In this document: positions 48,019 through 58,151 of the stretch, in pieces
How positions within the stretch are numbered: the stretch's first letter is position 1
Layout: the number at the start of each line of letters is the position of its first letter
Assembly (NCBI RefSeq): GCF_003363755.1
Contig: NZ_CP031396.1
Location: forward strand, 2,046,001 to 2,110,000
Direction: 5' to 3'
Length of the DNA stretch: 64,000 bases
Origin: Pseudomonas protegens
GTDB lineage: Bacteria > Pseudomonadota > Gammaproteobacteria > Pseudomonadales > Pseudomonadaceae
Translations under genes and position numbers: made by a program
Notes under the pieces: model-generated
The model's database searches: none
What the model was told of the DNA's origin: nothing
What the model saw: the letters and a program-made list of their open reading frames with translations, nothing else

Positions 48019-49146
48019 GTGATTACCGCCCAAGCCTATTCCACCATCCAGGCCATTGAACGCAGCGCCTGGAATGACTGTTTTCCAGACGCCCTGGAGG
48101 ATTGGGACTACTACCTGGCCGTGGAAAAAGCCGCCATCGCCGATTTCCGTTGGCGCTACCTGGCGATCTACGAGGGCTCGACCCTGGTGGCGGTGGCGCC
48201 GGCCTTCACGACTCAGTATCGGCTCGACACCACGGTCTCCGGCCTGGCCAAACGCTTCACCGAACGCCTGGCACGCCAGTGGCCAGGTGCCCTGGAACTG
48301 CGCCTGTACGCCATCGGCTCGCCCGTGGCCGAACAGTGCAGTGCCGGCACCGCCAGCCATGTTCCCCTGGAACGTCGTCAGGCGTTGCTGGAGCAGTTGT
48401 TGCAACTGGCCCGGCGCGACGCCGACAACTTCGGCATCGGCCTGATGGCGGTCAAGGATGCCCCCAGCAGCGACCCGCAATGGGCCGCCAGTTGCCGGGC
48501 CGCCGGCCTGCAGGCGATGCCGAGCCTGCCCAGCGCGCTGCTGCCGGTGCCCTTCGCCTCGATCGACGCCTATCTTGGCACCCTGGGCAAGTCCACTCGC
48601 AAGGACCTGCGGCGCAAGCTGCGCGCCCCGGCGCCGCGCATCGAGTGGCGGCGGCAGATCGACGACGTGCTGCCCGACATCATGCGCCTCTACGAAGCCA
48701 CCCTGGAACGCAGCGACCTGCAGTTCGAGCGACTGCCGGCGGCCTATTTCACCGGCATTCTCGAACAACTGGACCAGCGCGCCGCCTGCGTCCTGTACTG
48801 GGTCCAGGACCAACTGGTGGCCTTCAACCTGGTACTCATCGACCAGCATCGGCTGATCGACAAATTCTTCGCCCACGACTTGAACGTCACCCGTGAGCAC
48901 AATCTGTACTTCCGCAGTTGGCTGGCCAACGTCGACTACTGTATCCAGCAGCACATTCCCCTGTACGAGTGTGGTCAGGCCGGTTACGCCAGCAAGTTGC
49001 GCCTGGGTTGCCAGTTCACCGGTAACATGTTGTTTTTCAGGCATCGCAATCCCTTGCTCAATGCCCTGCTCAAGGTGATAAAACGCTTTGTCCGTCCGGA
49101 TCGCTCCGACCCCGCCATGGCTGCTGCAATAAGCGAAAGTACATGA
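48019..49146 (+). CDS. FemAB/BioF2-like GNAT acyltransferase
   Basis: This 375-residue protein matches the GNAT-related FemAB-like or BioF2-like acyltransferase group. It has the RKDLRRKLRA helix (about 194-203), a strand pair VLYWVQDQLVAFNLVLI and the C-terminal LYECGQAGYASKLRLG. Members transfer amino acids or acyl groups onto amines. Translation starts at GTG 48019 with AAGGAAGAG upstream. It overlaps the kinase gene by four bases. Confidence 0.75.
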   Translation: MITAQAYSTIQAIERSAWNDCFPDALEDWDYYLAVEKAAIADFRWRYLAIYEGSTLVAVAPAFTTQYRLDTTVSGLAKRFTERLARQWPGALELRLYAIGSPVAEQCSAGTASHVPLERRQALLEQLLQLARRDADNFGIGLMAVKDAPSSDPQWAASCRAAGLQAMPSLPSALLPVPFASIDAYLGTLGKSTRKDLRRKLRAPAPRIEWRRQIDDVLPDIMRLYEATLERSDLQFERLPAAYFTGILEQLDQRAACVLYWVQDQLVAFNLVLIDQHRLIDKFFAHDLNVTREHNLYFRSWLANVDYCIQQHIPLYECGQAGYASKLRLGCQFTGNMLFFRHRNPLLNALLKVIKRFVRPDRSDPAMAAAISEST

Positions 49147-50915
49147 CCAGAAAAGATCGTCGCCCGCCCCGCCCTTTTGCCATCTCCCGCTGGAGCCTGC
49201 AGCGCAAGCTGGTGTTGGCGTTCTGGCTGGTCAGTGTGATTCCCACCATGATTGCCGCGGAGCTGGCGGCCACCACGTTGTCGGAGATTTTCGACAGCAA
49301 CGTGCGCATCTGGCTGCAGGAATCCACCAAGATCGTCGAGGACGAGATCACCGAGATCCTCCATGACAACGCGCGGATCGCCCAACTGTTCCTGCGCTAT
49401 ACGCGCCCGCCCTCGGACCGCAATGCAGCCAAGCATGACAAGCTCACCGCCGACATTGCCGACTCCATGGGCATAGACGTGGTGGCGCTGATCCGCAAGA
49501 GCGACCACAAGGTGATGTTCACCACCGCCGCGGACGACGTGGTAGGGCAGATCAGCACCGCTTCCAACGCCGTCCTGCAGACCATCCAGGTGGGTGGCGT
49601 GGCCACCGGGGCGGTGGTCTCGACCTTCCAGACCCAGCTCGACGGGGTCGACTACCAGCTGTTGATCGCCACCTACCTGGACGCCAGCTTCCTCACCAGC
49701 GTGGCCGATGTGCACTCCCTGGACCTGCGCCTGTACCTGGCCAAGGCCGATGATTTCTCGGAGATCTTCGCCACCCAGCGCTTCGAGGACCATCCCCCCC
49801 GAGTGCCGCACAAGATCGAAGACATCCTGCGCGCCACCCGCCAGCCCACCGAGCAGTTCACCAGCCGCTACAGCGGCCTGTACCGACCGATCTTCAACGA
49901 CAGCGGCGACCTGGTGGGGGTGATTTTCAGTGGCCTGCTGCGCCACAGCAGCCTGGTGGGCCTGGTTAACCAGAGCAACCTGTTCATCCTGATCTTCCTC
50001 CTCAGCTCGGCCGCCTCGCTGTGTGTCGGCTGGCTGGTGTCGCAACGCCTGACGCGGCCGCTGCGGGGCCTGTCCAAGGGCGTCCAGGCGGTGATCGCCG
50101 GTGACTACCGGCAGCGGGTGCCGGTGATCGGTGGCGACGAACTGGCGGAGCTGAGCAGCACCTTCAACCACATGAGCGAGCGCCTGGGAGAACTGCAGCA
50201 CCTGGAGGGCCAGTTGCGCCGTCGCGATCGCCTGCACGCCCTGGGCGAGGTGGCCATGGGCCTGGCCCATGAAATCCGCAATCCGCTGGGCATCATCAAG
50301 ACCGCCACCCAACTGCTGCACCGCCGGGCCAACCTGCCGGAAAACGACAAGCGCCACCTGGAATACGTGATCAGTGAAGTCAGCCGGATCAACGACCTGA
50401 TCACCGACTTCCTCGACTTCGCCAAACCCAGCGCGCCCATTCGTGCCACCCAGGCGGCACGCCCGCTGGTCGAGGAACTGCTGGGCTTCTGCACCCCGGA
50501 ACTGGCGACCCACAATATCGAAGCGCGGATCGACGACCAGGCACCGGGTGCGACCATCCATGCCGATGCCCGGCAGCTCAAGCAGGCCTGCCTGAACCTG
50601 ATCCTCAACGCTATCGACGCTATGCCCGAGGGCGGCCGCCTGACCCTGGGCATCGCCCAGCAGGAAGACGAAACCATCATCAGCGTCAGCGATACCGGCC
50701 AGGGCATCGAGCCGGATATGCTGGAACGCATCTTCACCCCCTTCGTCACCACCAAGGCCTCGGGCACCGGCCTGGGCCTGGCGAAAGTCTTTTCGATCAT
50801 GGAAAGCCATGACGGCCACATCGAGTGCGTCAGCGAAAAAGATGCCGGCGCCACCTTCAGCCTGTACATTCCGGCCAACGGTGAAGAGGACGACGAGGAC
50901 ACTGATGACGCATAA
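49143..50915 (+). CDS. Sensor histidine kinase of the sigma-54 operon
   Basis: This 590-residue kinase has an N-terminal membrane helix (about 22-43), an extracytoplasmic sensor of about 235 residues and a second helix (about 282-302). HAMP, H-box (MGLAHEIRNPLGIIK, phospho-His), N-box (LILNAIDAM) and G boxes (DTGQGIEP, GTGLGLAKV) follow. It pairs with the response regulator that overlaps its 3' end by 11 bases. The presence of sensor and regulator in the same transcript as the enzymes suggests it senses the operon's own substrate. Confidence 0.9.
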   Translation: MTRKDRRPPRPFAISRWSLQRKLVLAFWLVSVIPTMIAAELAATTLSEIFDSNVRIWLQESTKIVEDEITEILHDNARIAQLFLRYTRPPSDRNAAKHDKLTADIADSMGIDVVALIRKSDHKVMFTTAADDVVGQISTASNAVLQTIQVGGVATGAVVSTFQTQLDGVDYQLLIATYLDASFLTSVADVHSLDLRLYLAKADDFSEIFATQRFEDHPPRVPHKIEDILRATRQPTEQFTSRYSGLYRPIFNDSGDLVGVIFSGLLRHSSLVGLVNQSNLFILIFLLSSAASLCVGWLVSQRLTRPLRGLSKGVQAVIAGDYRQRVPVIGGDELAELSSTFNHMSERLGELQHLEGQLRRRDRLHALGEVAMGLAHEIRNPLGIIKTATQLLHRRANLPENDKRHLEYVISEVSRINDLITDFLDFAKPSAPIRATQAARPLVEELLGFCTPELATHNIEARIDDQAPGATIHADARQLKQACLNLILNAIDAMPEGGRLTLGIAQQEDETIISVSDTGQGIEPDMLERIFTPFVTTKASGTGLGLAKVFSIMESHDGHIECVSEKDAGATFSLYIPANGEEDDEDTDDA

Positions 50916-52302
50916 CCTGCTGGTGGTCGATGACGAACCCAAACTCTGTGACCTGCTGTCTTCGGCCTTGAGCCAGAACGGCATCCAGGTGTTCACGGCA
51001 AGCAATGGCCTGCACGCCCTCAAGGTGCTGGAGCAGGAAGACATCGACCTGGTGATCAGCGACTGGCGCATGCCGGGCATGGACGGGCCCCAGCTGCTGG
51101 CGGAAATCAAGCAGCGCTACCCGAACCTGCCGGTGATCGTGATGACCGCCTACAGCACGGTGAAGAACGCTGTGCAGTCCATGCGCAACGGCGCCTACGA
51201 CTACATTGCCAAGCCCTTCGATATCGATGAGCTGGACATCACCGTCAGCAAGGCCCTGCAGTTTCGCGACATCCTCAAAGACAACCAGCGCATGCGCGCC
51301 GAGCTCGACGAGCACCAGCAGTTCGACAGCCTGGTGGGCGACAGCCCGGCCTTTCGCCAGGTACTGCAGGCGGTGGACTCGGTACGCGAGAGCAGCGCCA
51401 CCATTCTCCTGACCGGAGAAAGCGGCACCGGCAAGGAGATGGTCGCCCGGGCCATCCACAAGCACGGCAATCGCGCGGACAAACCCTTTGTCGCCGTCAA
51501 TTGCGCGGCCATTCCCGAAGGCTTGCTGGAAAGCGAGATGTTCGGCCACCGCAAGGGCGCCTTCACCGGCGCCGTGGCGGACCGGGTCGGACGCTTCCAG
51601 CAGGCCGACAAGGGCACCCTGTTTCTCGATGAAGTGGGCGACATGCCCCTGGCCTTGCAGGCCAAGATCCTCCGCGCCCTGCAGGAACGCGTGATCGAGC
51701 CGGTGGGCGATCCCCGGGAGCGCAAGGTCGATGTGCGGGTGATCGCCGCGACCAACAAGAACCTGCTGGAAGCCGTGGCCAACAAGGAGTTCCGCGAGGA
51801 CCTGTACTACCGCCTCAATGTCTTCCCCATTCCCTTGCCAGCGCTGCGCGAGCGGGTCGAGGACATCGCTCCACTGGCCCGCCACTTCGCCCACAGCCTG
51901 GGGGCCACCGCCGGCAAGCGCATCACGGGCTTCAGCCCACAAGCCCTGCAGGCCATGGCTTGCTACAGCTGGCCAGGAAACATCCGCGAACTGCAGAACT
52001 GCGTGGAGCGAGCCACCATCGTCGCCCGCGCCCCGGTCATCGAAGAAAGTGACCTGCCAGGCTATCTGTTCGACACCCCGCCAGCAGGCACCGAGGGCAG
52101 CGTGGCCCTCAGCGTTGGCCCACAAGTGCCCAGCGACCTGGACGCGGCCCTGGCCGAAGTGGAGCGGGCCTACATCCTCGCGGCCCTGCACCAGAGCAAC
52201 GGCGTCCAGGCGGCCGCGGCACAGATGATCGGCATTTCCGAACGCAGCTTCTGGTACCGCCTGAAAAAGCTCGGCATTCAGGTAGACAAGATTGTTCGCT
52301 GA
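50905..52302 (+). CDS. Sigma-54-dependent response regulator (NtrC family)
   Basis: This 465-residue regulator has a receiver (VVDDEP, phospho-Asp in LVISDWRMPG, Lys in IAKPFD) and an AAA+ domain with Walker A GESGTGKE. The sigma-54 contact loop GAFTGA is intact, Walker B reads GTLFLDEVG, and a Fis-type helix-turn-helix ends the protein (AAAQMIGISERSFWYRLKKLG). All elements of an active enhancer-binding protein are present. It probably binds the TTTGTAGC dyads at 44902-44942 and activates its own operon (inference). Confidence 0.92.
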   Translation: MTHNLLVVDDEPKLCDLLSSALSQNGIQVFTASNGLHALKVLEQEDIDLVISDWRMPGMDGPQLLAEIKQRYPNLPVIVMTAYSTVKNAVQSMRNGAYDYIAKPFDIDELDITVSKALQFRDILKDNQRMRAELDEHQQFDSLVGDSPAFRQVLQAVDSVRESSATILLTGESGTGKEMVARAIHKHGNRADKPFVAVNCAAIPEGLLESEMFGHRKGAFTGAVADRVGRFQQADKGTLFLDEVGDMPLALQAKILRALQERVIEPVGDPRERKVDVRVIAATNKNLLEAVANKEFREDLYYRLNVFPIPLPALRERVEDIAPLARHFAHSLGATAGKRITGFSPQALQAMACYSWPGNIRELQNCVERATIVARAPVIEESDLPGYLFDTPPAGTEGSVALSVGPQVPSDLDAALAEVERAYILAALHQSNGVQAAAAQMIGISERSFWYRLKKLGIQVDKIVR

Positions 52303-52351
52303 CGCGAACAGCGACAAGCTGCAAGCGAAAATCTATCCGCTGAGACTTGGC

Positions 52352-53386
52352 TCAGAGCATGCGCCCCACTTCCAGCGGTTCGATCTGGGCCCAGTGGGAA
52401 GTGTCTTCGCGATGGTTTTGCAGGTATGGCAGCACCGCCGCCAGCAAAGGCGCCTTGAAGGCGTCCTGGAAACGATGGGCCAACCCCGGAATCAGCTTCA
52501 GCTGGCTGCCCTGGATCTGCGCCGCCAGGTGCACCCCATGCATCACCGGCAATAGCGGATCGGCGGTGCCGTGCACCACCAGGGCCGGCACCCGCAGTTG
52601 CTTGAGCAAGGCCACCCGACTCGGCTCGGCGAGGATCGCCATGATCTGACGCTTGACGCCCTCCGGGTTGAACGCCCGGTCATAGGACAACGCAGCCTGA
52701 TGCAGCAGAACCTGACGGTCATCCGCGACCTTCGGGCTGCCCAGGGCCGCCAGCAGGTCCGCCTGCTGCTCCAGGGCCGCTTCGCGGTTCGGTGCATTGC
52801 GCCGGGACAGCAATTGCACCAGCGCCTCATTCGGCGCCGGCAGGCCTTGGGCCCCGGAGCTGGTCATGATCAGCGTCAGGCTCTCGACTCGTTGTGGCGC
52901 CATGGCCGCCAGATGCTGGGCAATCATGCCGCCCATGCTCGCCCCCAGCACATGGAACTGCTCGATGTGCAGGGCATCCATCAGCCCCAGGGCATCATCG
53001 GCCATGTCGCTCAGGGTATAAGGCGCAGCCACGGGCAGGCCGAGCTTGTAGCGCAGCACTTCGAAGGTCAGGTTGGCGCTGGCCGGAGCCTGGCGCCAGG
53101 TGGACAGGCCGACGTCGCGATTGTCATATCGAATCACCCGAAACCCTTGCTGACACAAGGCCTCCACTACTTCGTCCGGCCAGTGGATCAATTGCCCACC
53201 CAGGCCCATGACCAGCAGCAATGCCGGATCGGAGCTTCGACCGATGCTTTGGTAGGCCAGGCTCACCTGCGCCAGGTCGACCCGTTGCGTGGGTACGTTG
53301 ACATCGCAGCGCGCGGCCGCAAAAGACAGCTGGCCGAGCAAAAGCCCGGCCAGCAGGATGACAGTGGAAAACAATCTTGCCCGCAT
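52352..53386 (-). CDS. Secreted alpha/beta hydrolase
   Basis: This 344-residue protein begins with a signal peptide ([23 protein letters not shown]). It has the oxyanion region [15 protein letters not shown], a nucleophile Ser in [11 protein letters not shown] and a C-terminal His in GLAHRF. An Asp in HGTADPLLP completes the triad. It is likely exported to the periplasm. The substrate is unknown. It is convergent with the sigma-54 operon and not part of it. Confidence 0.82.
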   Translation of the reverse strand: MRARLFSTVILLAGLLLGQLSFAAARCDVNVPTQRVDLAQVSLAYQSIGRSSDPALLLVMGLGGQLIHWPDEVVEALCQQGFRVIRYDNRDVGLSTWRQAPASANLTFEVLRYKLGLPVAAPYTLSDMADDALGLMDALHIEQFHVLGASMGGMIAQHLAAMAPQRVESLTLIMTSSGAQGLPAPNEALVQLLSRRNAPNREAALEQQADLLAALGSPKVADDRQVLLHQAALSYDRAFNPEGVKRQIMAILAEPSRVALLKQLRVPALVVHGTADPLLPVMHGVHLAAQIQGSQLKLIPGLAHRFQDAFKAPLLAAVLPYLQNHREDTSHWAQIEPLEVGRML

Positions 53387-53521
53387 GGAAAACACCGAAA
53401 CGCAGAACCCCAGTAGAGCGCGAGTCTGATGAACTTCGATGTTTCGCGCTGCCACAGTTGCGTGACAGTTTGATGAAGCCCGCCCAGCGGTCATCGCTTA
53501 GGGGCGCTCGGGCGACGCCTC

Positions 53522-53565
53522 GCTTGCCGACGAGGTGGAACTGATGATCGCCTTCGTCGGCAAGC
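53522..53565. repeat. Inverted repeat downstream of metE
   Basis: Perfect 12-base arms GCTTGCCGACGA / TCGTCGGCAAGC are separated by 20 bases. They lie between metE and the hydrolase gene, both on the - strand. It has no T-run and may be a REP-like element or an mRNA 3' stabiliser. Confidence 0.55.
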
Positions 53566-53581
53566 AGGTTTCTACCGGCTT

Positions 53582-55891
53582 TCAGGCCAGCTGGCTGCGC
53601 AGCTGGCGGGCCGCGGCCACCATGTTCACCAGGGCCGCTTCGGTTTCCGGCCAGGCGCGGGTCTTCAGGCCGCAATCGGGGTTGACCCACAGTCGCTCGG
53701 CGGGAATGCGTTTGACCGCCTTGCTCATCAGCTTGACCATCTCGGCAGTGTCCGGCACCCGTGGCGAGTGGATGTCATACACCCCCGGGCCGATGTCGTT
53801 GGGGTAGTCGAAGGCTTCGAAGGCTTGCAGCAACTCCATGTCCGAACGGGAAGTCTCGATGGTGATCACGTCGGCATCCATGGCGGCAATCGACTGGATC
53901 ACATCGTTGAACTCGCTGTAGCACATGTGGGTATGGATCTGGGTTTCGTCCCGCACACCCGAAGCGCTCAGGCGGAAGGCCTGCACCGCCCAGTCCAGGT
54001 ATTCCTGCCATTGCGCGCGGCGCAGGGGCAGGCCTTCGCGGAACGCCGCCTCGTCGATCTGCACGATCTTGATCCCGGCCTGTTCCAGGTCCTGCACTTC
54101 ATCGCGCAGGGCCAGCGCCAGTTGCTGGGCCTGGACCTTGCGCGATACGTCTTCCCGGGGGAAAGACCACATGAGCATGGTCACAGGGCCAGTGAGCATG
54201 CCTTTCATGACCTTGTCGGTGAGGCTCTGGGCGTACTGGATCCAGTCCACGGTCATGGCCCGGGGCCGGCTCAGGTCGCCGTAGATGATGGCCGGCTTGA
54301 CGCAGCGCGAGCCGTAGCTCTGGACCCAGCCGAAGCGGGTGAACAGGTAGCCGTCGAGTTGCTCGGCAAAGTACTCCACCATGTCGTTGCGCTCGGCTTC
54401 ACCGTGGACCAGCACGTCCAGGCCAAGGCTCTCCTGGATCTGCACTGCGTGGCGGATCTCGCTGTGCATGGCATCGGTGTAGTCGTTGAGCGACAGCTTG
54501 CCCTGCCGGTAGGCCTGGCGCGCCAGGCGGATCGATGCAGTCTGCGGGAAAGAGCCGATGGTGGTGGTGGGAAAGACCGGCAATTGCAGGCGCGCTCGCT
54601 GCTGTTCGATACGTTGGGCAAAGGGCGACTGACGCTGACTGTCGGCGGCGCTGATGGCCTTGATCCGGGCCTGGACCTGGGCCTTGTGAATCCGCGGGGA
54701 CTGGGCACGACTGGCCTGGACCTTCCGGCTTTGCGCCAGGGCCGCTTGCACCGCCGGGGCCTGGGGATCGTTCAGGGCATCACGCAGGACCGAAATCTCG
54801 CCGCACTTCTGCACGGCAAAGGCCAGCCAGCTTTTCAGTTCGGCATCCAGCTGGTCTTCCCGGGACAGGTCCACCGGGCTGTGCAGCAGGGAGCAGGAGC
54901 TGCTGACCCAAAGGTTGTCGCCGAAACGCTCCTGGGCCACCTGCAACTGCTGCAGGGCCTGTTCCAGTTCGCAGCGCCAGACGTTACGCCCATTGACCAG
55001 GCCCACGGAAAGAATCTTGTAGGTCGGCAGCCGGTCCAGGACCTGGCCCAGTTGTTCCGGCGCCCGCACCGCATCGATGTGCAAGCCGTCCACCGGCAGG
55101 CCCACCGCCAGGCCGAGGTTGTCTTCCAAACCGCTGAAGTAAGTGGCCACCAGTTTTTTCAGCGGCGAGTACTGGAGGATGTGGTAGGCCCGCTCGAAGG
55201 CGCTCTTCCACTCCTGGGGCAGGTCAAGGGTCAGGATCGGCTCGTCGATCTGCACCCACTCCACGCCCTGGGCCTTGAGCCGGTTGAGGATCTCGCCGTA
55301 CAGCGGCAACAGGCGCTCCAGCAGGTCGAGCTTATTGAATCCATTGCCCTTGGCCTTGCCCAGCCACAGGTAGGTCAAGGGGCCGATGATCACCGGCTTG
55401 ACCTGATGACCCAGGGCATGGGCTTGCTCGACTTCGTCGAACAGTTGCTCCCAGCTCAGCTGGAACGGCTGGTCGACGCTGAACTCGGGGACCAGGTAGT
55501 GGTAGTTGGTGTCGAACCACTTGGTCAGTTCCTGGGCGTATTGCGCCTGGCCCTGCTCACCGCAGCAGCCAGCATTGGCGCCACGGGCCATGGCGAACAG
55601 AGTGTCCAGGGTCGGACGGCCCTGGGCATCGCGAAGACCGTCGAAACGCTCGGGAATCACCCCGAAGGTCAGGGAGTGACCGAGCACTTGGTCGTACCAG
55701 GCAAAGTCGCCCACTGGCAGCAGGTCGATGCCGGCGTCTTTTTGCACTTGCCAGTGCCGAGCCCGCAGCTCGCGACCGACCTCTTGCAATGCAGCCTGAT
55801 CGAGGTCGCCCTTCCAGTAGGCTTCGAGGGCTTTTTTCAGTTCGCGGTCAGCGCCGATGCGGGGAAAACCGAGGGTGTGGGCCAGTGCCAT
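53582..55891 (-). CDS. metE: Cobalamin-independent methionine synthase
   Basis: MetE transfers the methyl group of 5-methyltetrahydrofolate to homocysteine using zinc, without vitamin B12. The 769-residue protein begins [13 protein letters not shown]. It has the two-barrel structure, the [12 protein letters not shown] start of the catalytic barrel, and HMCYSEF and NPDCGLKTR with zinc ligands (His, Cys and Cys). I chose the ATG at 55891. It diverges from metR, and the short gap leaves no room for a cobalamin riboswitch. Confidence 0.97.
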   Translation of the reverse strand: MALAHTLGFPRIGADRELKKALEAYWKGDLDQAALQEVGRELRARHWQVQKDAGIDLLPVGDFAWYDQVLGHSLTFGVIPERFDGLRDAQGRPTLDTLFAMARGANAGCCGEQGQAQYAQELTKWFDTNYHYLVPEFSVDQPFQLSWEQLFDEVEQAHALGHQVKPVIIGPLTYLWLGKAKGNGFNKLDLLERLLPLYGEILNRLKAQGVEWVQIDEPILTLDLPQEWKSAFERAYHILQYSPLKKLVATYFSGLEDNLGLAVGLPVDGLHIDAVRAPEQLGQVLDRLPTYKILSVGLVNGRNVWRCELEQALQQLQVAQERFGDNLWVSSSCSLLHSPVDLSREDQLDAELKSWLAFAVQKCGEISVLRDALNDPQAPAVQAALAQSRKVQASRAQSPRIHKAQVQARIKAISAADSQRQSPFAQRIEQQRARLQLPVFPTTTIGSFPQTASIRLARQAYRQGKLSLNDYTDAMHSEIRHAVQIQESLGLDVLVHGEAERNDMVEYFAEQLDGYLFTRFGWVQSYGSRCVKPAIIYGDLSRPRAMTVDWIQYAQSLTDKVMKGMLTGPVTMLMWSFPREDVSRKVQAQQLALALRDEVQDLEQAGIKIVQIDEAAFREGLPLRRAQWQEYLDWAVQAFRLSASGVRDETQIHTHMCYSEFNDVIQSIAAMDADVITIETSRSDMELLQAFEAFDYPNDIGPGVYDIHSPRVPDTAEMVKLMSKAVKRIPAERLWVNPDCGLKTRAWPETEAALVNMVAAARQLRSQLA

Positions 55892-55944
55892 GGGAAAGCG
55901 CCTCCTTGTCAAAGATGGCGCTATTGTCGACAGCTCGGGCAACA

Positions 55945-55957
55945 TGAGACAAACTCA
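55945..55957. promoter_or_regulatory. MetR-box-like site between metE and metR
   Basis: TGAGACAAACTCA is a dyad of the form TGAG-N5-CTCA, close to the MetR consensus TGAA-N5-TTCA, in the middle of the divergent promoter region. Confidence 0.5.
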
Positions 55958-55999
55958 ACCTTTTCGTGTTGATCACAAAATTTACTCATGGAGATCCTG

Positions 56000-56917
56000 G
56001 TGCTCGAAATCCGTCACCTGAAGACCCTGCACGCCCTGCGCGAAGCCGACAGCCTGGTTGAAGCCGCCGAACGCCTGCACCTGACCCAGTCCGCCCTGTC
56101 CCACCAGTTCAAGGAACTTGAAGAGCGCCTGGGCATGCCGCTGTTCGTGCGCAAGACCAAGCCGGTGCGCTTCACCAGCGCTGGCCTGCGCCTGCTGCAA
56201 CTGGCCGATGCCACCCTGCCGCTGCTGCGCGGCGCCGAACGGGACATTGCCCGCCTGGCCGGCGGCACCGCCGGCCGCTTGCACATGGCCATCGAGTGCC
56301 ATAGCTGCTTCCAGTGGCTGATGCCCACCATCGACCAGTTCCGCGACGCCTGGCCGGAAGTGGAACTGGACCTGGCCTCGGGCTTCTCCTTTGCACCGCT
56401 GCCAGCGCTGGCCCGGGGTGACCTGGACCTGGTGGTGACTTCCGATCCCCTGGAACTGGCCGGCATCACCTATGTGCCGCTGTTCACCTACGAAGCCATG
56501 CTTGCGGTGGCCAACCAGCACCCCCTGGCAAGCAAGCCCTACATAGTCCCGGAAGATCTGCTGAACGAAACCCTGATCACCTATCCGGTGGAGCGGGATC
56601 GTCTGGACATCTTCACCCGCTTCCTGGAACCGGCGGACATCGAACCGGCGCAGGTCCGCACCTCGGAACTGACGGTGATGATGATGCAGCTGGTGGCCAG
56701 CGGCCGCGGGGTGTGCGGCATGCCTCATTGGGCCCTGCATGAATACAGCTCACGGGGTTATGTGAAGGCCAAGCGGCTGGGTGAAAAGGGACTGTTCGCC
56801 ACCCTGTACGCAGCGATTCGCGCCGACATGCTGGACGCGCCCTACATGCGTGACTTCCTGCTGACCGCCAAGGACACCTCGTTCTCGACCCTGGACGGCG
56901 TCAGCGCTGTACGCTGA
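56000..56917 (+). CDS. metR: LysR-family regulator MetR
   Basis: MetR activates metE with homocysteine as co-inducer. The 305-residue protein has an N-terminal LysR helix-turn-helix (LVEAAERLHLTQSALSHQFKE) and a periplasmic-binding-protein-like effector domain (about 90-300). I prefer the GTG at 56000 because GGAG lies 6 bases before it and the protein then starts MLEIRHLKTLHAL, like other MetR proteins. An ATG at 55988 gives four extra residues. It is divergent from metE, the normal arrangement. Confidence 0.92.
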   Translation: MLEIRHLKTLHALREADSLVEAAERLHLTQSALSHQFKELEERLGMPLFVRKTKPVRFTSAGLRLLQLADATLPLLRGAERDIARLAGGTAGRLHMAIECHSCFQWLMPTIDQFRDAWPEVELDLASGFSFAPLPALARGDLDLVVTSDPLELAGITYVPLFTYEAMLAVANQHPLASKPYIVPEDLLNETLITYPVERDRLDIFTRFLEPADIEPAQVRTSELTVMMMQLVASGRGVCGMPHWALHEYSSRGYVKAKRLGEKGLFATLYAAIRADMLDAPYMRDFLLTAKDTSFSTLDGVSAVR

Positions 56918-56957
56918 GCGCCACCCTCATGCGGCGCCGGCAGGCCAGCGAGCAGGA

Positions 56958-57467
56958 TCAGCGTGGCACTTCGCGCCACATGTGGATCTTGTCGAGATAG
57001 TCCTCCCCCACGCACACCGCCTGGGGTTCTAGCCCGAACTGGACAAAGCCGCAGCGCTGGTACACGGACAGCGCTGCGTCATTGCCCGCCGTCACCGTCA
57101 GTTGCACCAGGCGCAGGCCTTCGTACCCCACCGCCTCGGCCAGTAGATGCTGCACCAGCTGTCGACCCAGGCCGCTGCCGCGTTGCTCGGCCGTGACGTA
57201 AAGGCCGAACAGGGTCGCCTTGTGCCGGGCCTTTTCCCGCAGCTCGAAGGCCAGGCCGACGATCCCCGCCAGCCGCCCTCGGTCAAAGGCTCCCAGCATC
57301 AGGTCCAGCTCCCCATCCAGACGGGCACCCCACCAGGCCAGGGGCAGCTTCTCGCGCTCCCGGACACTGGAAGTGAACGCCTGGGGATGGCGCTCATAGG
57401 CTTCGAGCATCAAGGCCCGGTATTGCGCGGCATCGTCAGGAGTCAGGTGTCGGATCTGCAGGTTCAT
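56958..57467 (-). CDS. GNAT family N-acetyltransferase
   Basis: This 169-residue protein is a single GNAT domain. The acetyl-CoA motif A reads VTAEQRGSGLGRQLVQHLL (about 91-109), followed by the GNDAALSVYQRCGF element typical of amine or amino acid N-acetyltransferases. The substrate is unknown. It lies 23 bases after a LysE-type exporter gene on the same strand, so co-transcription is likely. Confidence 0.85.
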   Translation of the reverse strand: MNLQIRHLTPDDAAQYRALMLEAYERHPQAFTSSVREREKLPLAWWGARLDGELDLMLGAFDRGRLAGIVGLAFELREKARHKATLFGLYVTAEQRGSGLGRQLVQHLLAEAVGYEGLRLVQLTVTAGNDAALSVYQRCGFVQFGLEPQAVCVGEDYLDKIHMWREVPR

Positions 57468-57490
57468 GCGGGATCGTCAGTCCGTCATGT

Positions 57491-58129
57491 TCAGTTGGTA
57501 CGGCGTTGTTCGAACATCAAGCGCACCGCCAGCCCCGCCAGCACGAACCCCATGAAGTAACGCTGGACCGAAAGCCAGGTGGGGTTACTGGCGAACCAGG
57601 AGGCAATGCCTGCGGCGAACAGGGCAATCAGCAGGTTCACCGAAAAACTCACGCTGATCTGGGTCAGGCCGAGAATGAGGCTCTGGGAAAACACCGATCC
57701 GTGCTCGGGATGAATGAACTGCGGAAAGATCGACAGGTAGAACACCGCGATCTTGGGGTTCAGGGCGCTGGTCAGAAACCCCATGATCACCAGCTTGCGG
57801 GGCGAGTCCAGCGGCAACTGCTGGGCTTCGAACGGCGATCGCGCGCCAGGCTTGAGCGCCTGCCAGGCCAGCCACAGCAGATACAGGGCACCGGCCCACT
57901 TGAGCACTTCATAGGCCATGGGCACCGCCATGAAGATCGCGGTCAGGCCCAGTGCAGCGGCAAACAGGTGGACGAAAAAGCCCATCACGACGCCCAATAA
58001 CGACGTCACCCCGGCCTTGCGCCCCTGGCAGATCGAACGGGAAATCAGGTAGATCATGTTCGGGCCTGGGGTCAGCACCATCAGCAACGAGGCCGCGGCG
58101 AAAATCAGGTAGTCGTGAAGTGGGATCAT
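57491..58129 (-). CDS. LysE/RhtB family amino acid exporter
   Basis: This 212-residue inner-membrane protein has six predicted helices and the family motif LTPGPNMIYLISRS (about 17-30). Family members export amino acids or homoserine lactones. The ATG at 58129 follows AAGGACT; an in-frame reading five codons longer is less well supported. Together with the GNAT gene it could handle one substrate (inference). Confidence 0.88.
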   Translation of the reverse strand: MIPLHDYLIFAAASLLMVLTPGPNMIYLISRSICQGRKAGVTSLLGVVMGFFVHLFAAALGLTAIFMAVPMAYEVLKWAGALYLLWLAWQALKPGARSPFEAQQLPLDSPRKLVIMGFLTSALNPKIAVFYLSIFPQFIHPEHGSVFSQSLILGLTQISVSFSVNLLIALFAAGIASWFASNPTWLSVQRYFMGFVLAGLAVRLMFEQRRTN

Positions 58130-58151
58130 GGCAGTCCTTGGCAACGGGAGG

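Noticed and set aside
53768..55972. A 734-codon open frame on the + strand opposite metE
   Set aside because: metE is complete on the - strand. The opposite translation is a Gln/His/Leu-rich shadow.
55892..55999. Cobalamin riboswitch before metE
   Set aside because: The divergent gap to metR is only about 108 bases, too short for this riboswitch, and no B12-box is visible.
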